A stretch of DNA of 64,000 nt from Mucilaginibacter aquariorum (GCF_024498135.1 NZ_JANHOH010000002.1:1-64000); one strand, 5' to 3'. Shown: positions 1 through 12,199, numbered from the stretch's first letter. Notes: a model not told the origin generated them from the letters alone. Numbers and translations are program-made.

Positions 1-17
1 CAATCGCCGGCCACACT

Positions 18-88
18 TATCTTTGAAAATGAAAACACCACAAAGTGTTTATAAACAAAAATCCCAGCTACTCTCGTAACTGGGACTA
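18..88 (+). other. Possible short leader ORF with promoter and hairpin
   Basis: A TATCTTTG element (18-25) matches the Bacteroidota -7 box. Three bases later an ATG (29) opens a 16-codon ORF ending at 79. An imperfect hairpin with TCCCAG/CTGGGA arms (63-88) overlaps its stop. Read on the minus strand the hairpin is followed by a T-run, so it could instead terminate leftward transcripts. Whether the peptide is made is unknown. Confidence 0.25.
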
Positions 89-143
89 TCGTAAAATCTG
101 TCAACTTATTTCAGGACGATTCATGTGTTGATAAACCTCATCC

Positions 144-827
144 ATGAAAAGAGTTTTTTTATTGTTATTTGTAATGCTTTCGCTGCCTTGTTTGTTGTTT
201 GGCCAACGTAAAAAATACAGGCTGCCGCCGCCGCTACCGCCATCTAAAAAGGAAAATGCGCTTGCAGAAAAGCATGCCCAATGTTTTAATTCGCATACAT
301 ACAACGCGTTACAGCGTCGTGATTTTGTTCCTTTTAATAAAGCCCTTACTGTTAAGCTGATCTCTTTCGATGTTGACAATGAACCTAACCGGCCAGTATA
401 CGATGATAATGGAAAATTTATTGAGGGTGACACTACTAAACAGGATACTGTATTAGTTCTCACTCCTATGGCAAAAAACAACTTCTCTCTTAATTTAAGG
501 AAAGTAAAGGAAATTAAAACGCTTACTACTGCCGATGTTGACGCCTTGACAGAAATTATGTACAATATTGGCGAAACACCTGTAAAAGCAGACTTTCTGG
601 AGATTGCTGATCCGGGATATTCCTGTTACAACCCACGAAATGCTATCTTATTTATGGATATTAAAGGACAAATAACGCATTATATCGAGATCTGCTTTGA
701 GTGCCACCGGTATTATTTTAGCTCGAGCAAAATGCGATCGATAGCCTATTGTACACAAAAAATGGATTTACTAAAACAATTTTTTTTTAAAAAAAATATA
801 CGATTTGGTACAATACGCAATGAATAA
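144..827 (+). CDS. Secreted protein of unknown function
   Basis: I do not recognise this 227-residue protein. It starts with a clear signal peptide (residues 1-20, hydrophobic core after KR, cleavage after LLFG). A short proline-rich stretch (about residues 28-33) follows, then a mature domain of roughly 190 residues. A CFEC motif near residue 175 and a later Cys could form disulfides in the periplasm. The ATG at 144 is preferred because the signal peptide begins there. The gene stands alone: the next one starts about 390 bases downstream. The mature part has the length and charge of a periplasmic or outer-membrane-associated protein, but no function can be given. Confidence 0.6.
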   Translation: MKRVFLLLFVMLSLPCLLFGQRKKYRLPPPLPPSKKENALAEKHAQCFNSHTYNALQRRDFVPFNKALTVKLISFDVDNEPNRPVYDDNGKFIEGDTTKQDTVLVLTPMAKNNFSLNLRKVKEIKTLTTADVDALTEIMYNIGETPVKADFLEIADPGYSCYNPRNAILFMDIKGQITHYIEICFECHRYYFSSSKMRSIAYCTQKMDLLKQFFFKKNIRFGTIRNE

Positions 828-1219
828 TAATGAGCGAGCTCATCCCCCAACATCCTAACATGACCGCCCTTGAATCAGAAAGTCAAAACACTGTGCTGTA
901 ATATTAATGGTGACACTGTTTTGTCAGGTGTGTTTTTTTTATCTATCTGATTATAAGATATTTAATATTGTTAACGGTTTGTGTGTAGCGTGAACGTGAA
1001 CACTGCCATTTGTTAATGACTGACAAATCTATGTCCCGTGCCATTATAAATTACTGAAGGCTGCCAAGGTTCCCATCACCCCAAAGGACTGTCTGTAGAT
1101 ATTGACCATATAACAGGCCCTATCCTCCTAAAATTTAATTAATCCCATTCCACAATATTTTTGCATTTTGCGGGTATGCTCTTTATGGTCATCATTCACA
1201 ATTTACCAAGCAAAAACTA
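828..1219. other. Intergenic region with one promoter
   Basis: No convincing ORF. An imperfect inverted repeat lies around 888-933 (CAAAACACTGT against ACACTGTTTTG). A TATTTTTG -7 element at 1156-1163 is the best promoter candidate for the VWA gene starting at 1220, giving a leader of about 50 bases. Nothing else is recognised. Confidence 0.4.
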
Positions 1220-3289
1220 ATGTCACTAACCTGGGGATCTGTTTCGGGATGGTGGGGGCCTGTCTGCCTGGTGCTGGGCTTGCTTTACGCCTGGCTCATG
1301 TACCGCAAACCGGTGCAGCTGGTAAAAAGCATGCGCTACATTCTGTTTGCCTTTAGGGCAATTGTAGTGAGTTTTTTAGCACTGCTGATAGTTTCTCCCC
1401 TGGTACGTTCCACAAGTTATCAGCCGCAAAAACCGGTAATATTAATAGCGCAGGATAATTCGGAATCAATAAAATTATTCGGAAAGGGCTCCCTTGCCCT
1501 GGGAGAGGGCTGGGGTGAGGCTTTAAAGAAAGAGTTAGGCGAGGATTACGAAGTTCATGCATTTCATTTTGATAAAGATCTGAAGGATAGCTTGTCAAAC
1601 AAATTCAACGGCAGGCAAACCGATATCTCAAATGCCCTGCACCAACTAAACGAGCGTTTTGTGAACCGAAACATTGGCGCGCTGGTGCTGGCTACCGATG
1701 GCCTGTACAACCTGGGCACCGACCCGCAATACGAGGCCCGTAACATTAAAACCAATATTTATACCATTGCCCTTGGTGATACCGTCCCCCGCCGCGATCT
1801 GATCATCAGCAATGTAAATTATAACAAGACCGCTTTCCTGGGCAACGATTTTGAGATAGAGATACTGGCCGAGGCTTACCAAAGTAATGGCGAGAACATG
1901 CAGTTGAACATAACGCAAGATGGCAGGCAGGTACATTCGCAAAACATCAGCATCACCTCGGCGGCATTTAAAAAAGTTATCCCGGTTAAATTGAATGCCG
2001 ATAAAAAAGGGATCCGTAAGTTCACTATTAGCCTGGCGCCGCTTAAAAATGAGCTATCGGTACAAAATAATACCGAAACCATTTATATAGATGTGCTGGA
2101 TGCCCGGCAAAAAATACTGCTGCTATACGACGGCCCGCACCCGGATCTCAGCGTTATCAAACAATCTATCGAGAGCAATAAAAACTTCGAGGTGAAAACC
2201 AGCCTGGTTAGCGATATAGCTGCTGTTAAACTTAATGATTATAGTCTGGCTATACTTTATCAGCTGTCGGCAAATAGTTATGGCAAGCTGCAAAATTTAC
2301 TGCAAAGCAAAACGCCGGTTTGGTATATAGCGGGTACGCAGGCAGATATTAATGCTTTTAACAACGCCCAAAAAGCAGTTAAGATAAACGCGGGCGGGCA
2401 GGAAGTTCAGGAAACTTTTGCGCAGCCGGTTAGCACATTTTCGGCTTTTACTTTAACAGATTCTACCCAAAAAAAACTCAGCAAATTGCCGCCGTTGGTA
2501 GCGCCATTTGGTAGTTATGTAGCATCGGGCACAGCAGCGGTATTGCTAAAGCAAAAAATAGGCAATGTAGAAACCAATTACCCTTTGCTGGCTTTTAATG
2601 ATGAGGGTGGCCGCAAGTCGGCCATGCTTGCAGCTGAAGGCCTTTGGCGCTGGCAACTGGCCGAGTACCGCGAGTTTGGCAACCATCGCGCTCTAGAGGA
2701 ACTGCTGAGCCAAACCGTGCAATACCTAACCGCCAATGCAAATCGCCAACGCTTTAGGGTATATGCCTCTAAAAACGTGTTCGACGAAGGTGAAAATCTG
2801 CTGCTGAATGCCGAACTGTATAACGATGCGCTGGAATTAATAAACACCCCCGATGTTAAGATAAATCTGAAAAGCCAGGCTGGAAAGAACTATAGTTTCC
2901 TGTTTACCCGTAGCGGGCAAAGCTACCAGTTAAATGCGGGCACCTTGCCGGTTGGTGAGTATACCTATTCGGCCACTACCAGCAATGGCAAACAAGCTTT
3001 TACTGCCAATGGGCAATTGACAGTTAAGCAACTGAATCTGGAAACCCGTCAAAGCACAGCTAACCACCAATTATTACGCACTATTGCAACACAATCGGGT
3101 GGGCAAATGCTTCTGCCATCGCAAATAAATAAGCTGGCAGATATGATCCGCAAAAACGAAAATATTAAAACTGTTGTTTATGAAGATAAACGCTACAGCG
3201 ACCTGATAGACGTGAAATGGGGTTTTGTGCTGATATTATTACTGCTTAGCGCCGAATGGTTTTTACGAAAGAGAGAAGGAGAAATATAA
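1220..3289 (+). CDS. Membrane protein with von Willebrand factor A-like domain
   Basis: A 689-residue protein with two N-terminal membrane segments (about residues 10-27 and 37-60) and a C-terminal one (about 667-683). Between them, residues about 75-200 look like a VWA fold: the metal-site loop reads DNSES and a later strand ends in ATDG. The large periplasmic remainder resembles the Bacteroidota BatA-like or CARDB-like surface proteins. Such proteins are membrane-anchored scaffolds, often with MoxR ATPases, but no MoxR gene is adjacent here. Start chosen at ATG 1220, which gives the first membrane helix. Role unknown. Family assignment at the fold level is fairly secure. Confidence 0.7.
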   Translation: MSLTWGSVSGWWGPVCLVLGLLYAWLMYRKPVQLVKSMRYILFAFRAIVVSFLALLIVSPLVRSTSYQPQKPVILIAQDNSESIKLFGKGSLALGEGWGEALKKELGEDYEVHAFHFDKDLKDSLSNKFNGRQTDISNALHQLNERFVNRNIGALVLATDGLYNLGTDPQYEARNIKTNIYTIALGDTVPRRDLIISNVNYNKTAFLGNDFEIEILAEAYQSNGENMQLNITQDGRQVHSQNISITSAAFKKVIPVKLNADKKGIRKFTISLAPLKNELSVQNNTETIYIDVLDARQKILLLYDGPHPDLSVIKQSIESNKNFEVKTSLVSDIAAVKLNDYSLAILYQLSANSYGKLQNLLQSKTPVWYIAGTQADINAFNNAQKAVKINAGGQEVQETFAQPVSTFSAFTLTDSTQKKLSKLPPLVAPFGSYVASGTAAVLLKQKIGNVETNYPLLAFNDEGGRKSAMLAAEGLWRWQLAEYREFGNHRALEELLSQTVQYLTANANRQRFRVYASKNVFDEGENLLLNAELYNDALELINTPDVKINLKSQAGKNYSFLFTRSGQSYQLNAGTLPVGEYTYSATTSNGKQAFTANGQLTVKQLNLETRQSTANHQLLRTIATQSGGQMLLPSQINKLADMIRKNENIKTVVYEDKRYSDLIDVKWGFVLILLLLSAEWFLRKREGEI

Positions 3290-3305
3290 AGATTTAAAAC
3301 AAGCA

Positions 3306-3411
3306 TGTCATTTAGAACGAACGATAGTGAGGAGAAATCTTGTTCAAATGACAAGTAGCGAATCATGCATAGTCGAACAAGATTTCTCCTCGTACCTCGT
3401 TCGAAATGACA
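3306..3411. repeat. REP-like palindromic element (family A, full copy)
   Basis: Inverted repeat whose outer ends read TGTCATTT and GAAATGACA, with GAGGAGAAATCTTG facing CAAGATTTCTCCTC inside. A second full copy lies at 14175-14293 and a half copy at 28733-28773. The element sits between the VWA gene and the phosphatase gene and accounts for the spurious N-terminal extension of the latter. Confidence 0.8.
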
Positions 3412-3437
3412 TAGTTTATTATAATTACATACCTAAT

Positions 3438-6330
<2,893 letters not shown>

Positions 6331-6337
6331 ACATCAA

Positions 6338-7276
6338 ATGAAACAAGTAGCTCAAAATCTGACTTTCGTAGTAATTGTCTTTTGCTTAATTGCGGGCTGC
6401 AAGTTTAAAGATCCATCAATTCCGGGGCATTCCAGGAAACCGATGTTGTCGTTTAAAAACGTAGAAGGCATTACCTACACAGAGGTTCGGCGCCAGCAAA
6501 ATGGATTGTCTTTTAATGAATATGGATACCATTTAAATTCCGATTGGAAATTACGTTTTGTATCAAACGATTCTATTGCGCTTTACAGTCCGGTGAAAAA
6601 ACAGTTTTTAAATTTTCCGTTAAGCTGTGGCATCGATTCTGTTTTTAACACAAACAGATCTTTTTTACGGATGAAGCACATGAGCAAAGACAGCCTTATC
6701 TTCGAGCTTCTTGAGGCGAAAGACGATTCGCTGGATATGAAAGGCACAAAGGTTTACATGTTGTTTTACGCTGATAATTACATCAAGAATGTATTGCACA
6801 CCAACGCCGCTACCTTACAACGCAGTAACCGAAAAGATAGCTTGTTTGTTAAGGAGCTAATAAAAAGAGCCGATTCATCTCTCACAAATGCCTTTGCAGC
6901 GCTAAACCCTGTTCAGCTAATAAGTACAAGATCGTCAATTACTGTAGAAAAGAAAAAGACGGTTGCCGACTTTCTTTTTAATAATTACAACACGTCTGAT
7001 GATTATATGAACCCTACCTATTACATAACCATTAACAAAGTCCATAGCGATTTTAATTATTCGTTTTCGGCATATGTAGATAAGGAAGGCAAATTGTTTT
7101 ATAATACCCCGTTGATACCTTTTGGCGACGGGGGGTATAAACAGGAATACGTGCGTTTTTCTAAAGCTATAATGAACACCTATCTTAAACCGTACGTAAA
7201 AGTTAAGCCGGGGCAAACGCTTGGCATGTCGCACACAAGTTCGATCAATTTATACGTGCACGGAAAAAAATCATAA
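6338..7276 (+). CDS. Lipoprotein of unknown function
   Basis: A 312-residue protein with a lipoprotein signal peptide ending in the lipobox IAGC at about residue 21, so it is probably a membrane-anchored periplasmic or outer-membrane lipoprotein. The mature part has no motif I recognise. It is rich in Tyr, Lys, Asn and Ser and appears mostly beta/alpha with no repeats. It lies seven bases downstream of ligA and eleven bases upstream of the oxidoreductase gene on the same strand, so it is probably cotranscribed with both; no functional link is apparent. Confidence 0.65.
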   Translation: MKQVAQNLTFVVIVFCLIAGCKFKDPSIPGHSRKPMLSFKNVEGITYTEVRRQQNGLSFNEYGYHLNSDWKLRFVSNDSIALYSPVKKQFLNFPLSCGIDSVFNTNRSFLRMKHMSKDSLIFELLEAKDDSLDMKGTKVYMLFYADNYIKNVLHTNAATLQRSNRKDSLFVKELIKRADSSLTNAFAALNPVQLISTRSSITVEKKKTVADFLFNNYNTSDDYMNPTYYITINKVHSDFNYSFSAYVDKEGKLFYNTPLIPFGDGGYKQEYVRFSKAIMNTYLKPYVKVKPGQTLGMSHTSSINLYVHGKKS

Positions 7277-7287
7277 ATATTTACTAA

Positions 7288-8277
7288 ATGACTGCAATAC
7301 AATGGGGTATCATAGGCTGCGGCAACGTAACCGAAAAAAAAAGCGGACAAGCCTACAATAAAATAACCGATAGCAAGCTGGTGGCAGTAATGCGCCGCGA
7401 CGCCGAAAAGGCCGCAGATTATGCCCAACGCCACCACGTGGATAAATGGTACAGCGATGCCGAAGACCTGATGAACGACCCGCAGGTTAACTCGGTATCT
7501 GTCGCCACGCCGCCGGCCTCACACTTGGAATACACCTTGCGTGCCATTAAAAAAGGCCTGAATATTTATGTAGAAAAACCCGTTACCCGCAACGCGCAGG
7601 AAGCGCAGCAAATGGCTGATGCCGTGAGGGAAAGCGGGGCAAAGCTAACAGTTGCACATTATCGCAGGGCATTACCTATGTTTTTGCATGTAAAAAGCTT
7701 AATTGATAGTAATGCCATTGGCGATATCCGTACCGTGCAGATAAGGATGTGGAAGTATCAAAATCCCAATCCCCAGGCCGATGTAGATAACTGGCGCCTG
7801 CAACCCGAGTTTTCGGGTGGTGGTTATTTCCATGACCTGGCACCTCATCAGCTCGATCTGATGCTTTACTATTTTGGTGAGCCCGCCTATTCTACCGGAT
7901 ACAGCTTAAACCAGGGCGGGTTTAGTCCGGCAGATGATCATGTTTGCGGGCAAATTGTATTTAAAAACAAGGTGGTAGTAAACGGCTCGTGGTGTTTTAA
8001 TGTAGCGCCCAGCGAGGCAATAGATAGCTGCGAGATCATAGGTACAAAAGGGAAAATAACCTTCCCTTTCTTTGGTACGTTTGTTACCTGCAAGAACGAA
8101 GTAGGCGAGGAAACGGTAAACTTTAACCATCCCGAGCATATACAGCAACCTATGATAACCAAGATAGTATCTTATTTTAAAGGTGAAGGCCCAAACCCCT
8201 GCACTATTGACGAGGCGGTGATTTTAATGAAAGTAATAGATTCGTTTACAATCTCTCAAAAAATAGAATTATCTTAG
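7288..8277 (+). CDS. Gfo/Idh/MocA-family oxidoreductase
   Basis: A 329-residue NAD(P)-dependent dehydrogenase. The N-terminal Rossmann fold shows GIIGCGNV (residues about 6-13) for nucleotide binding. The family EKP motif appears in VEKPVTRNA. The C-terminal alpha/beta dimerisation domain includes GGGYFHDLAPHQLDLMLYY, with the conserved His-x-x-Asp region. These enzymes oxidise or reduce sugars, inositols or related cyclic compounds in the cytoplasm; the substrate is not readable. Length is typical. It sits in the ligA-to-8293 gene string with short spacers. Confidence 0.88.
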   Translation: MTAIQWGIIGCGNVTEKKSGQAYNKITDSKLVAVMRRDAEKAADYAQRHHVDKWYSDAEDLMNDPQVNSVSVATPPASHLEYTLRAIKKGLNIYVEKPVTRNAQEAQQMADAVRESGAKLTVAHYRRALPMFLHVKSLIDSNAIGDIRTVQIRMWKYQNPNPQADVDNWRLQPEFSGGGYFHDLAPHQLDLMLYYFGEPAYSTGYSLNQGGFSPADDHVCGQIVFKNKVVVNGSWCFNVAPSEAIDSCEIIGTKGKITFPFFGTFVTCKNEVGEETVNFNHPEHIQQPMITKIVSYFKGEGPNPCTIDEAVILMKVIDSFTISQKIELS

Positions 8278-8292
8278 CATCAGTTTATTAGA

Positions 8293-8802
8293 ATGGAAAA
8301 GATTTTTAGGACTGTTTTATTGTTAACATTATTCATAAGTGTAAAAGCATCAGCCCAAACTTATGAAGTGCCTAAAGACTATCATTTCAAAAAACATGAA
8401 GATTATATTAAATACGAGCCGGATATTATAAAAACTGCTGATTGGATGATGAGGACCCACTGGGGAACCGAACCTTTCAAAACTGAAGCAGCAACCCAGT
8501 TTCTGTTAATATGGGCAGAGGGCACTCCTGACGTGCTTATAGAGTTAAAGCAAGCTATTATGGATCTTTCTGATACAAATCCGCAGTTAGGTTTTATTTA
8601 TATGGGGCAATATTCTAAATACGCCATTCAGCATAAGGAGGATTTTGATAGTGTAAAGGCTAATATTGTAGCTCTTAAGGCAATAATTGCAAAATACAAT
8701 ATGGAGCCTACGCGTAAGCGCGATACTGATGTTGAAAAACTTGCCGAACTGGATAAGGATGGCAAACTGGAGCACTGGATAGCTAACGACTTTAATTTTT
8801 AA
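8293..8802 (+). CDS. Secreted protein of unknown function
   Basis: A 169-residue protein with a signal peptide (residues 1-22, ending SVKASAQ). The mature domain is charged and helical, with a WMMRTHWG segment and a stretch of Tyr, Lys and Asp. Homologous small secreted proteins are known in Bacteroidota, but I can name no function. The gene follows the Gfo/Idh oxidoreductase by 15 bases and ends at the 8804-8844 terminator, so it is probably the last gene of that transcript. Confidence 0.6.
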   Translation: MEKIFRTVLLLTLFISVKASAQTYEVPKDYHFKKHEDYIKYEPDIIKTADWMMRTHWGTEPFKTEAATQFLLIWAEGTPDVLIELKQAIMDLSDTNPQLGFIYMGQYSKYAIQHKEDFDSVKANIVALKAIIAKYNMEPTRKRDTDVEKLAELDKDGKLEHWIANDFNF

Positions 8803-8803
8803 A

Positions 8804-8844
8804 TTAACAATGAATCCCCGACATTGTCGGGGATTCATTGTTAA
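8804..8844. terminator. Perfect 20-bp stem bidirectional terminator
   Basis: TTAACAATGAATCCCCGACA is followed after one base by its exact reverse complement, ending at 8844. It lies between two converging genes (8293-8802 plus strand, 8853-9032 minus strand), as expected for a shared terminator. Confidence 0.85.
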
Positions 8845-8852
8845 AAGGCATA

Positions 8853-9032
8853 TCAGTCTTTTTTCTTCTTTGGTACTTTAGCACCCTCTTTACGGGCTTC
8901 AGATAAACCTATTGCAACAGCCTGCTTTTTGCTGGTAACTTTTTTACCACTGCCGCTTTTTAATTTGCCCTCCTTCATTTCGTGCATGGTCTTTTCAACC
9001 TTGTCACCTGCTTTTTCTGAATATTTTGCCAT
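8853..9032 (-). CDS. Small basic DUF6496-type protein
   Basis: A 59-residue lysine-rich protein on the minus strand, starting ATG at 9032 and ending TGA at 8853. The sequence contains EKTMHEMKEGKLKSGSGKK followed by VTSKKQAVAIGLSEARKEG and a KKKK tail. This matches my memory of the DUF6496 family found in Bacteroidota and other bacteria, whose role is unknown; the basic, helix-breaking composition suggests a nucleic-acid-binding or stress-related function, which is inference. It is flanked by a terminator on its 3' side and by a 180-base promoter region shared divergently with the permease at 9213. Confidence 0.85.
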   Translation of the reverse strand: MAKYSEKAGDKVEKTMHEMKEGKLKSGSGKKVTSKKQAVAIGLSEARKEGAKVPKKKKD

Positions 9033-9212
9033 GGTAGTATGTTTATTTACAACCTATTTATAGCAAACCATTTGCCAAACTATTATATCACTCAAAAGCG
9101 TAATATTACAAATGGTAGAAATATCATAAAACCTAAAATTTATTGCACATTTACAGTGCATTTAAAAAACATATAAAACACCTATATGTTCAGCAAATAA
9201 AATAATACAGGT

Positions 9213-10307
9213 ATGCCCACAAAAAAACTTTTAGCCCCTTTTTACGAACGATTAGCCCTTATCCTCATAGGTTTTTGTGTGCTGGGTTACCTGGTGGTAA
9301 TGGCAAAAGAGCTGATAGACCCCATGATATTTGGTTTCTTGTTTGCCGTATTATTGTTACCCGTTTCAAATTTCATTGAAAAAAAATGCCGATTGCCACG
9401 CAGTGCGTCGTCATTTATATCTATACTGTTGTTGGTAGGCTTTGTAGGTAGCATAATGTACCTGATAGGGGCCCAAATATCAAACATTGCCAGCGATTGG
9501 CCTATGCTTCAAAGCCAGGTTAAAGATTCGATAGCTAACCTGCAGGGGTGGATACAAACCGCGTTTCATATTAACGTGAACAAACAAATGAGCTATGTAA
9601 CCAGCACTACCGATAAAATTATGGCATCGGGCACGGCTGTGTTGGGTACAACTTTTGGTGCGGTGTCATCATTGCTGTTGTTTTATGTTTTCATTCTGAT
9701 ATTTACCTTTTTTATACTGTTTTACAGGAGGTTACTGTTCCGTTTTATCACCTGGGTTTTTAGTGATGAAAACAGGTCCGTTGTAGTTGATATTGTAGAA
9801 AACGTACAGAAAATATTGCGCCAGTATATATTAGGCTTATTGATTGAAATGCTAATTGTATCTGGTATGGCTATTGCTATTTTTTACATGATAGGTATAA
9901 AATACGCAGCTCTGCTGGGGATAATTGTTGGTGTGTTTAACATTATACCTTACATAGGTATTTTTACCGCCTTGCTGCTTAGCACCATTGTAACATTTGC
10001 CACAGGCACGCTTAGCCAAACCGTTACTGTGGCCATTAGTGTGATAGGTGTGCATGCCATCGACGCTAACTTTTTACTGCCTGCGGTAGTGGGTTCAAAA
10101 GTGCGGTTAAACGCGCTCATCTCTTTTATAGGCATTATTATAGGCGAAATGATATGGGGCTTATCCGGCATGTTCTTGTCTATCCCAATCATAGCCATCT
10201 TTAAAATTATATTCGACCGGATAGAGAGCCTTAAACCATGGGGATACCTGCTTGGCGGCGATTACGAGTTCAAAGAATCCGCACAAAAGAAAATGAAGAC
10301 AGAATAA
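9213..10307 (+). CDS. AI-2E family transporter (PerM/TqsA-like)
   Basis: A 364-residue polytopic inner-membrane protein with about eight membrane helices: two near the start (residues 12-50), one at about 65-85, two around 145-175, and a C-terminal group (about 210-330). The conserved C-terminal core of the AI-2E transporter family is visible in GIIVGVFNIIPYIG and in GEMIWGLSGMFLSIPIIAIF. Members export autoinducer-2 (TqsA) or act as Na+/H+ antiporters; the substrate cannot be told from sequence. Start ATG 9213. Its stop codon lies two bases from the converging gene at 10310. Confidence 0.88.
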   Translation: MPTKKLLAPFYERLALILIGFCVLGYLVVMAKELIDPMIFGFLFAVLLLPVSNFIEKKCRLPRSASSFISILLLVGFVGSIMYLIGAQISNIASDWPMLQSQVKDSIANLQGWIQTAFHINVNKQMSYVTSTTDKIMASGTAVLGTTFGAVSSLLLFYVFILIFTFFILFYRRLLFRFITWVFSDENRSVVVDIVENVQKILRQYILGLLIEMLIVSGMAIAIFYMIGIKYAALLGIIVGVFNIIPYIGIFTALLLSTIVTFATGTLSQTVTVAISVIGVHAIDANFLLPAVVGSKVRLNALISFIGIIIGEMIWGLSGMFLSIPIIAIFKIIFDRIESLKPWGYLLGGDYEFKESAQKKMKTE

Positions 10308-10309
10308 TA

Positions 10310-10615
10310 TTACTTTATCAGCTGGTAAATGCGAATGTAGAGGGTAATGGCATAAACAATCAGCACTACCGTATTGATAACCAGTAACCAGTTAAGATCG
10401 CTTTTGCTGAACTTTTTGATGGAGCAGATGATCAGCAGAGCTATAAAGCCCAGTATCAATAAAATAGGGGATGCCAGTGTCCAAATGTGCTTAGGCGCCA
10501 GGTAAAGGTGCTGCAATTTAGAGGTATCGCCCTGCAGAAAAGGTACGAGCGCTATTAGCAGTAAAATAAAAAATAAACGGGTTGCAATTTTAGCGGCTAT
10601 CTGGCTGGTTTTCAT
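10310..10615 (-). CDS. Small membrane protein of unknown function
   Basis: A 101-residue protein with three predicted membrane helices (about residues 10-27, 45-64 and 76-95) and a KKFSKSDLN loop. I recognise no family. It converges on the AI-2E permease (two-base gap) and diverges from the phosphodiesterase at 10644. The 28-base region between the two starts holds the palindrome at 10621-10640, so the pair may be coregulated. Confidence 0.6.
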   Translation of the reverse strand: MKTSQIAAKIATRLFFILLLIALVPFLQGDTSKLQHLYLAPKHIWTLASPILLILGFIALLIICSIKKFSKSDLNWLLVINTVVLIVYAITLYIRIYQLIK

Positions 10616-10620
10616 TGACG

Positions 10621-10640
10621 GCCAAATTAGTAAATTTGGC
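10621..10640. promoter_or_regulatory. Palindrome in a divergent promoter
   Basis: GCCAAATTAGTAAATTTGGC: 8-bp arms around AGTA, between the starts of 10310-10615 (minus) and 10644-11600 (plus). It contains a perfect -7 element, TAAATTTG (10631-10638), for the plus-strand gene only five bases before its ATG. Probably a promoter overlapping an operator. Confidence 0.5.
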
Positions 10641-10643
10641 GTA

Positions 10644-11600
10644 ATGTATAATCACCGGAAACTATCACTGCTTGTTTTTTTACTATTGCCTGTATTAGCG
10701 TTTGCGCAGGTTAAGCCGTCAACATCATTTCGCATAGTGCCGTTAGGGGTATTAGGCGGTGCCGATGAAAGTAACTTGTCGGCCTATATGCTGGCGCCAA
10801 AAGGATCAAATAATTATATCTGTTTAGATGCAGGTACAATTCATTCTGGTATTGAAAAGGCGGTAGCTAATAGAGCTTTTTCAATCCCGGCAGAGCAGGT
10901 GCTTAAGCGATATATAAAAGGTTACTTTATCTCTCATGCCCACTTAGATCATGTGGCAGGGCTCATCATAAACTCGCCGGAGGATAGTACCAAAAATATT
11001 TACGGGCTAAAAAGCACACTGGAGACCATCAAAACGCATTATTTTACCTGGGAAAGCTGGGCCAATTTTGCCGACGATGGTGGTACGCCTCAACTAAAAA
11101 AATATCATTACAAACCACTGGGACCCGGAACGGAAACAGCTATTGAAAATACTGATATGCAGGTACAAGTGTTCCCGCTGAGCCATGCTAACTTAACCAG
11201 CACTGCTATCCTGGTAAGAAGCCAGGATAGTTATGTTTTATACCTGGGCGATACCGGTGCCGATGAGATCGAAAAGAGCCAGAACCTGCGCAACCTTTGG
11301 GTGGCTATTGCTCCATTGGTAAAAGCAGGTAAATTAAAGGCTACAATGATAGAGGTATCCTTTCCAAATGAGCAGCCTGAAAAAAGCCTGTTTGGCCACC
11401 TTACCCCGCGTTTGCTGATGAATGAAATGGGCGAGCTAAGCAAGCTGAGCGGCACGACTTTAAAACGCCTAAAAGTGGTTGTAATTCACCTAAAACCGCC
11501 CCATAATAGCATCATTAAGATCAAAGAAGAACTTAAGGAAGGCAACAAGTTACAATTGAATTTAATTTACCCGCAGCAAGGTAAGGCGTTAGAATTTTAA
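10644..11600 (+). CDS. Class II 3',5'-cyclic-nucleotide phosphodiesterase, exported
   Basis: A 318-residue protein of the PDE class II (PDEase_II) branch of the metallo-beta-lactamase fold. A signal peptide (residues 1-20) ends FAQ, so it acts in the periplasm. The metal motif SHAHLDHVAG lies near residue 97; PLSHANLTSTA, YLGDTGADE and the family signature FGHLTP follow, and a VVIHLKPP strand is near the end. Such enzymes hydrolyse cAMP or cGMP (yeast PDE1, Vibrio CpdP). An exported version would destroy extracellular cyclic nucleotide. Nearby Crp-family proteins (46 and 62 kb) are not evidence of a link. Length is normal. Confidence 0.9.
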   Translation: MYNHRKLSLLVFLLLPVLAFAQVKPSTSFRIVPLGVLGGADESNLSAYMLAPKGSNNYICLDAGTIHSGIEKAVANRAFSIPAEQVLKRYIKGYFISHAHLDHVAGLIINSPEDSTKNIYGLKSTLETIKTHYFTWESWANFADDGGTPQLKKYHYKPLGPGTETAIENTDMQVQVFPLSHANLTSTAILVRSQDSYVLYLGDTGADEIEKSQNLRNLWVAIAPLVKAGKLKATMIEVSFPNEQPEKSLFGHLTPRLLMNEMGELSKLSGTTLKRLKVVVIHLKPPHNSIIKIKEELKEGNKLQLNLIYPQQGKALEF

Positions 11601-11602
11601 GC

Positions 11603-12199
11603 TTACTTATCGTTCAATAAGTCGATGCAATTTTTTGACAGCTCTTTTAAACGGGCATTTAATGTGGCCGCGCCTTGTGTATCTTTTGTGTTTTTATAAA
11701 GCAGTTTGATAAGCGCTAAAGTGTCGTCGTTTGGGTCGCAGGCCTGGGCTTTCTCTAAATGGGGTAGTGCTTTTTTTGCTGCCGCGATGTACAGTGCCGT
11801 TAACCGCCTGTTCTCATTAACATCACTTTTTGCAGCATTAAGTTTATCGCTTATTTCGTCTACCTGTTTCATGTACAGGTAGCCTAACGCACGTTGTGCC
11901 ACGTAATAATTGGGCACGGCGGCGGCAACCTTCTCATAATATTCTACGGCCTTTACCGACTGGCTATCATTCTCGAACAAATTACCTATCGAGTAATAAA
12001 AACTGATGCGAGCGTTTTCCTTCAACTTATCCACGTTAGGTATAAGATCCTGGCCGAGTGTTAAGGCTTTATCCGTTTCGCCTTGCAGGCGTGCCAGGTT
12101 AAAGTCGAGGTATTGGTTATACACTTCGTCGGCAGTTTGGGCATGTGTGGTTACAGCCGCAAAAATAATGGATAATAAAAGAAGCGCTTTTTTTAACAT
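11603..12199 (-). CDS. Secreted TPR-like protein
   Basis: The start at 12199 gives MLKKALLLLSIIFAAV, a signal peptide ending THAQ; the longer frame adds six residues without homology value. The mature part (about 180 residues) is almost all helical, with TPR-like repeats around AVEYYEKVAAAVPNYYVAQ and ALPHLEKAQACDPNDDT. Probably a periplasmic protein-interaction module, function unknown. It converges with the phosphodiesterase gene (stop codons two bases apart). No promoter is obvious. Confidence 0.65.
   Translation of the reverse strand: MLKKALLLLSIIFAAVTTHAQTADEVYNQYLDFNLARLQGETDKALTLGQDLIPNVDKLKENARISFYYSIGNLFENDSQSVKAVEYYEKVAAAVPNYYVAQRALGYLYMKQVDEISDKLNAAKSDVNENRRLTALYIAAAKKALPHLEKAQACDPNDDTLALIKLLYKNTKDTQGAATLNARLKELSKNCIDLLNDK

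Noticed and set aside
3327..3437. N-terminal extension of the phosphatase frame
   Set aside because: It is translated REP sequence. The signal peptide starts at 3438.
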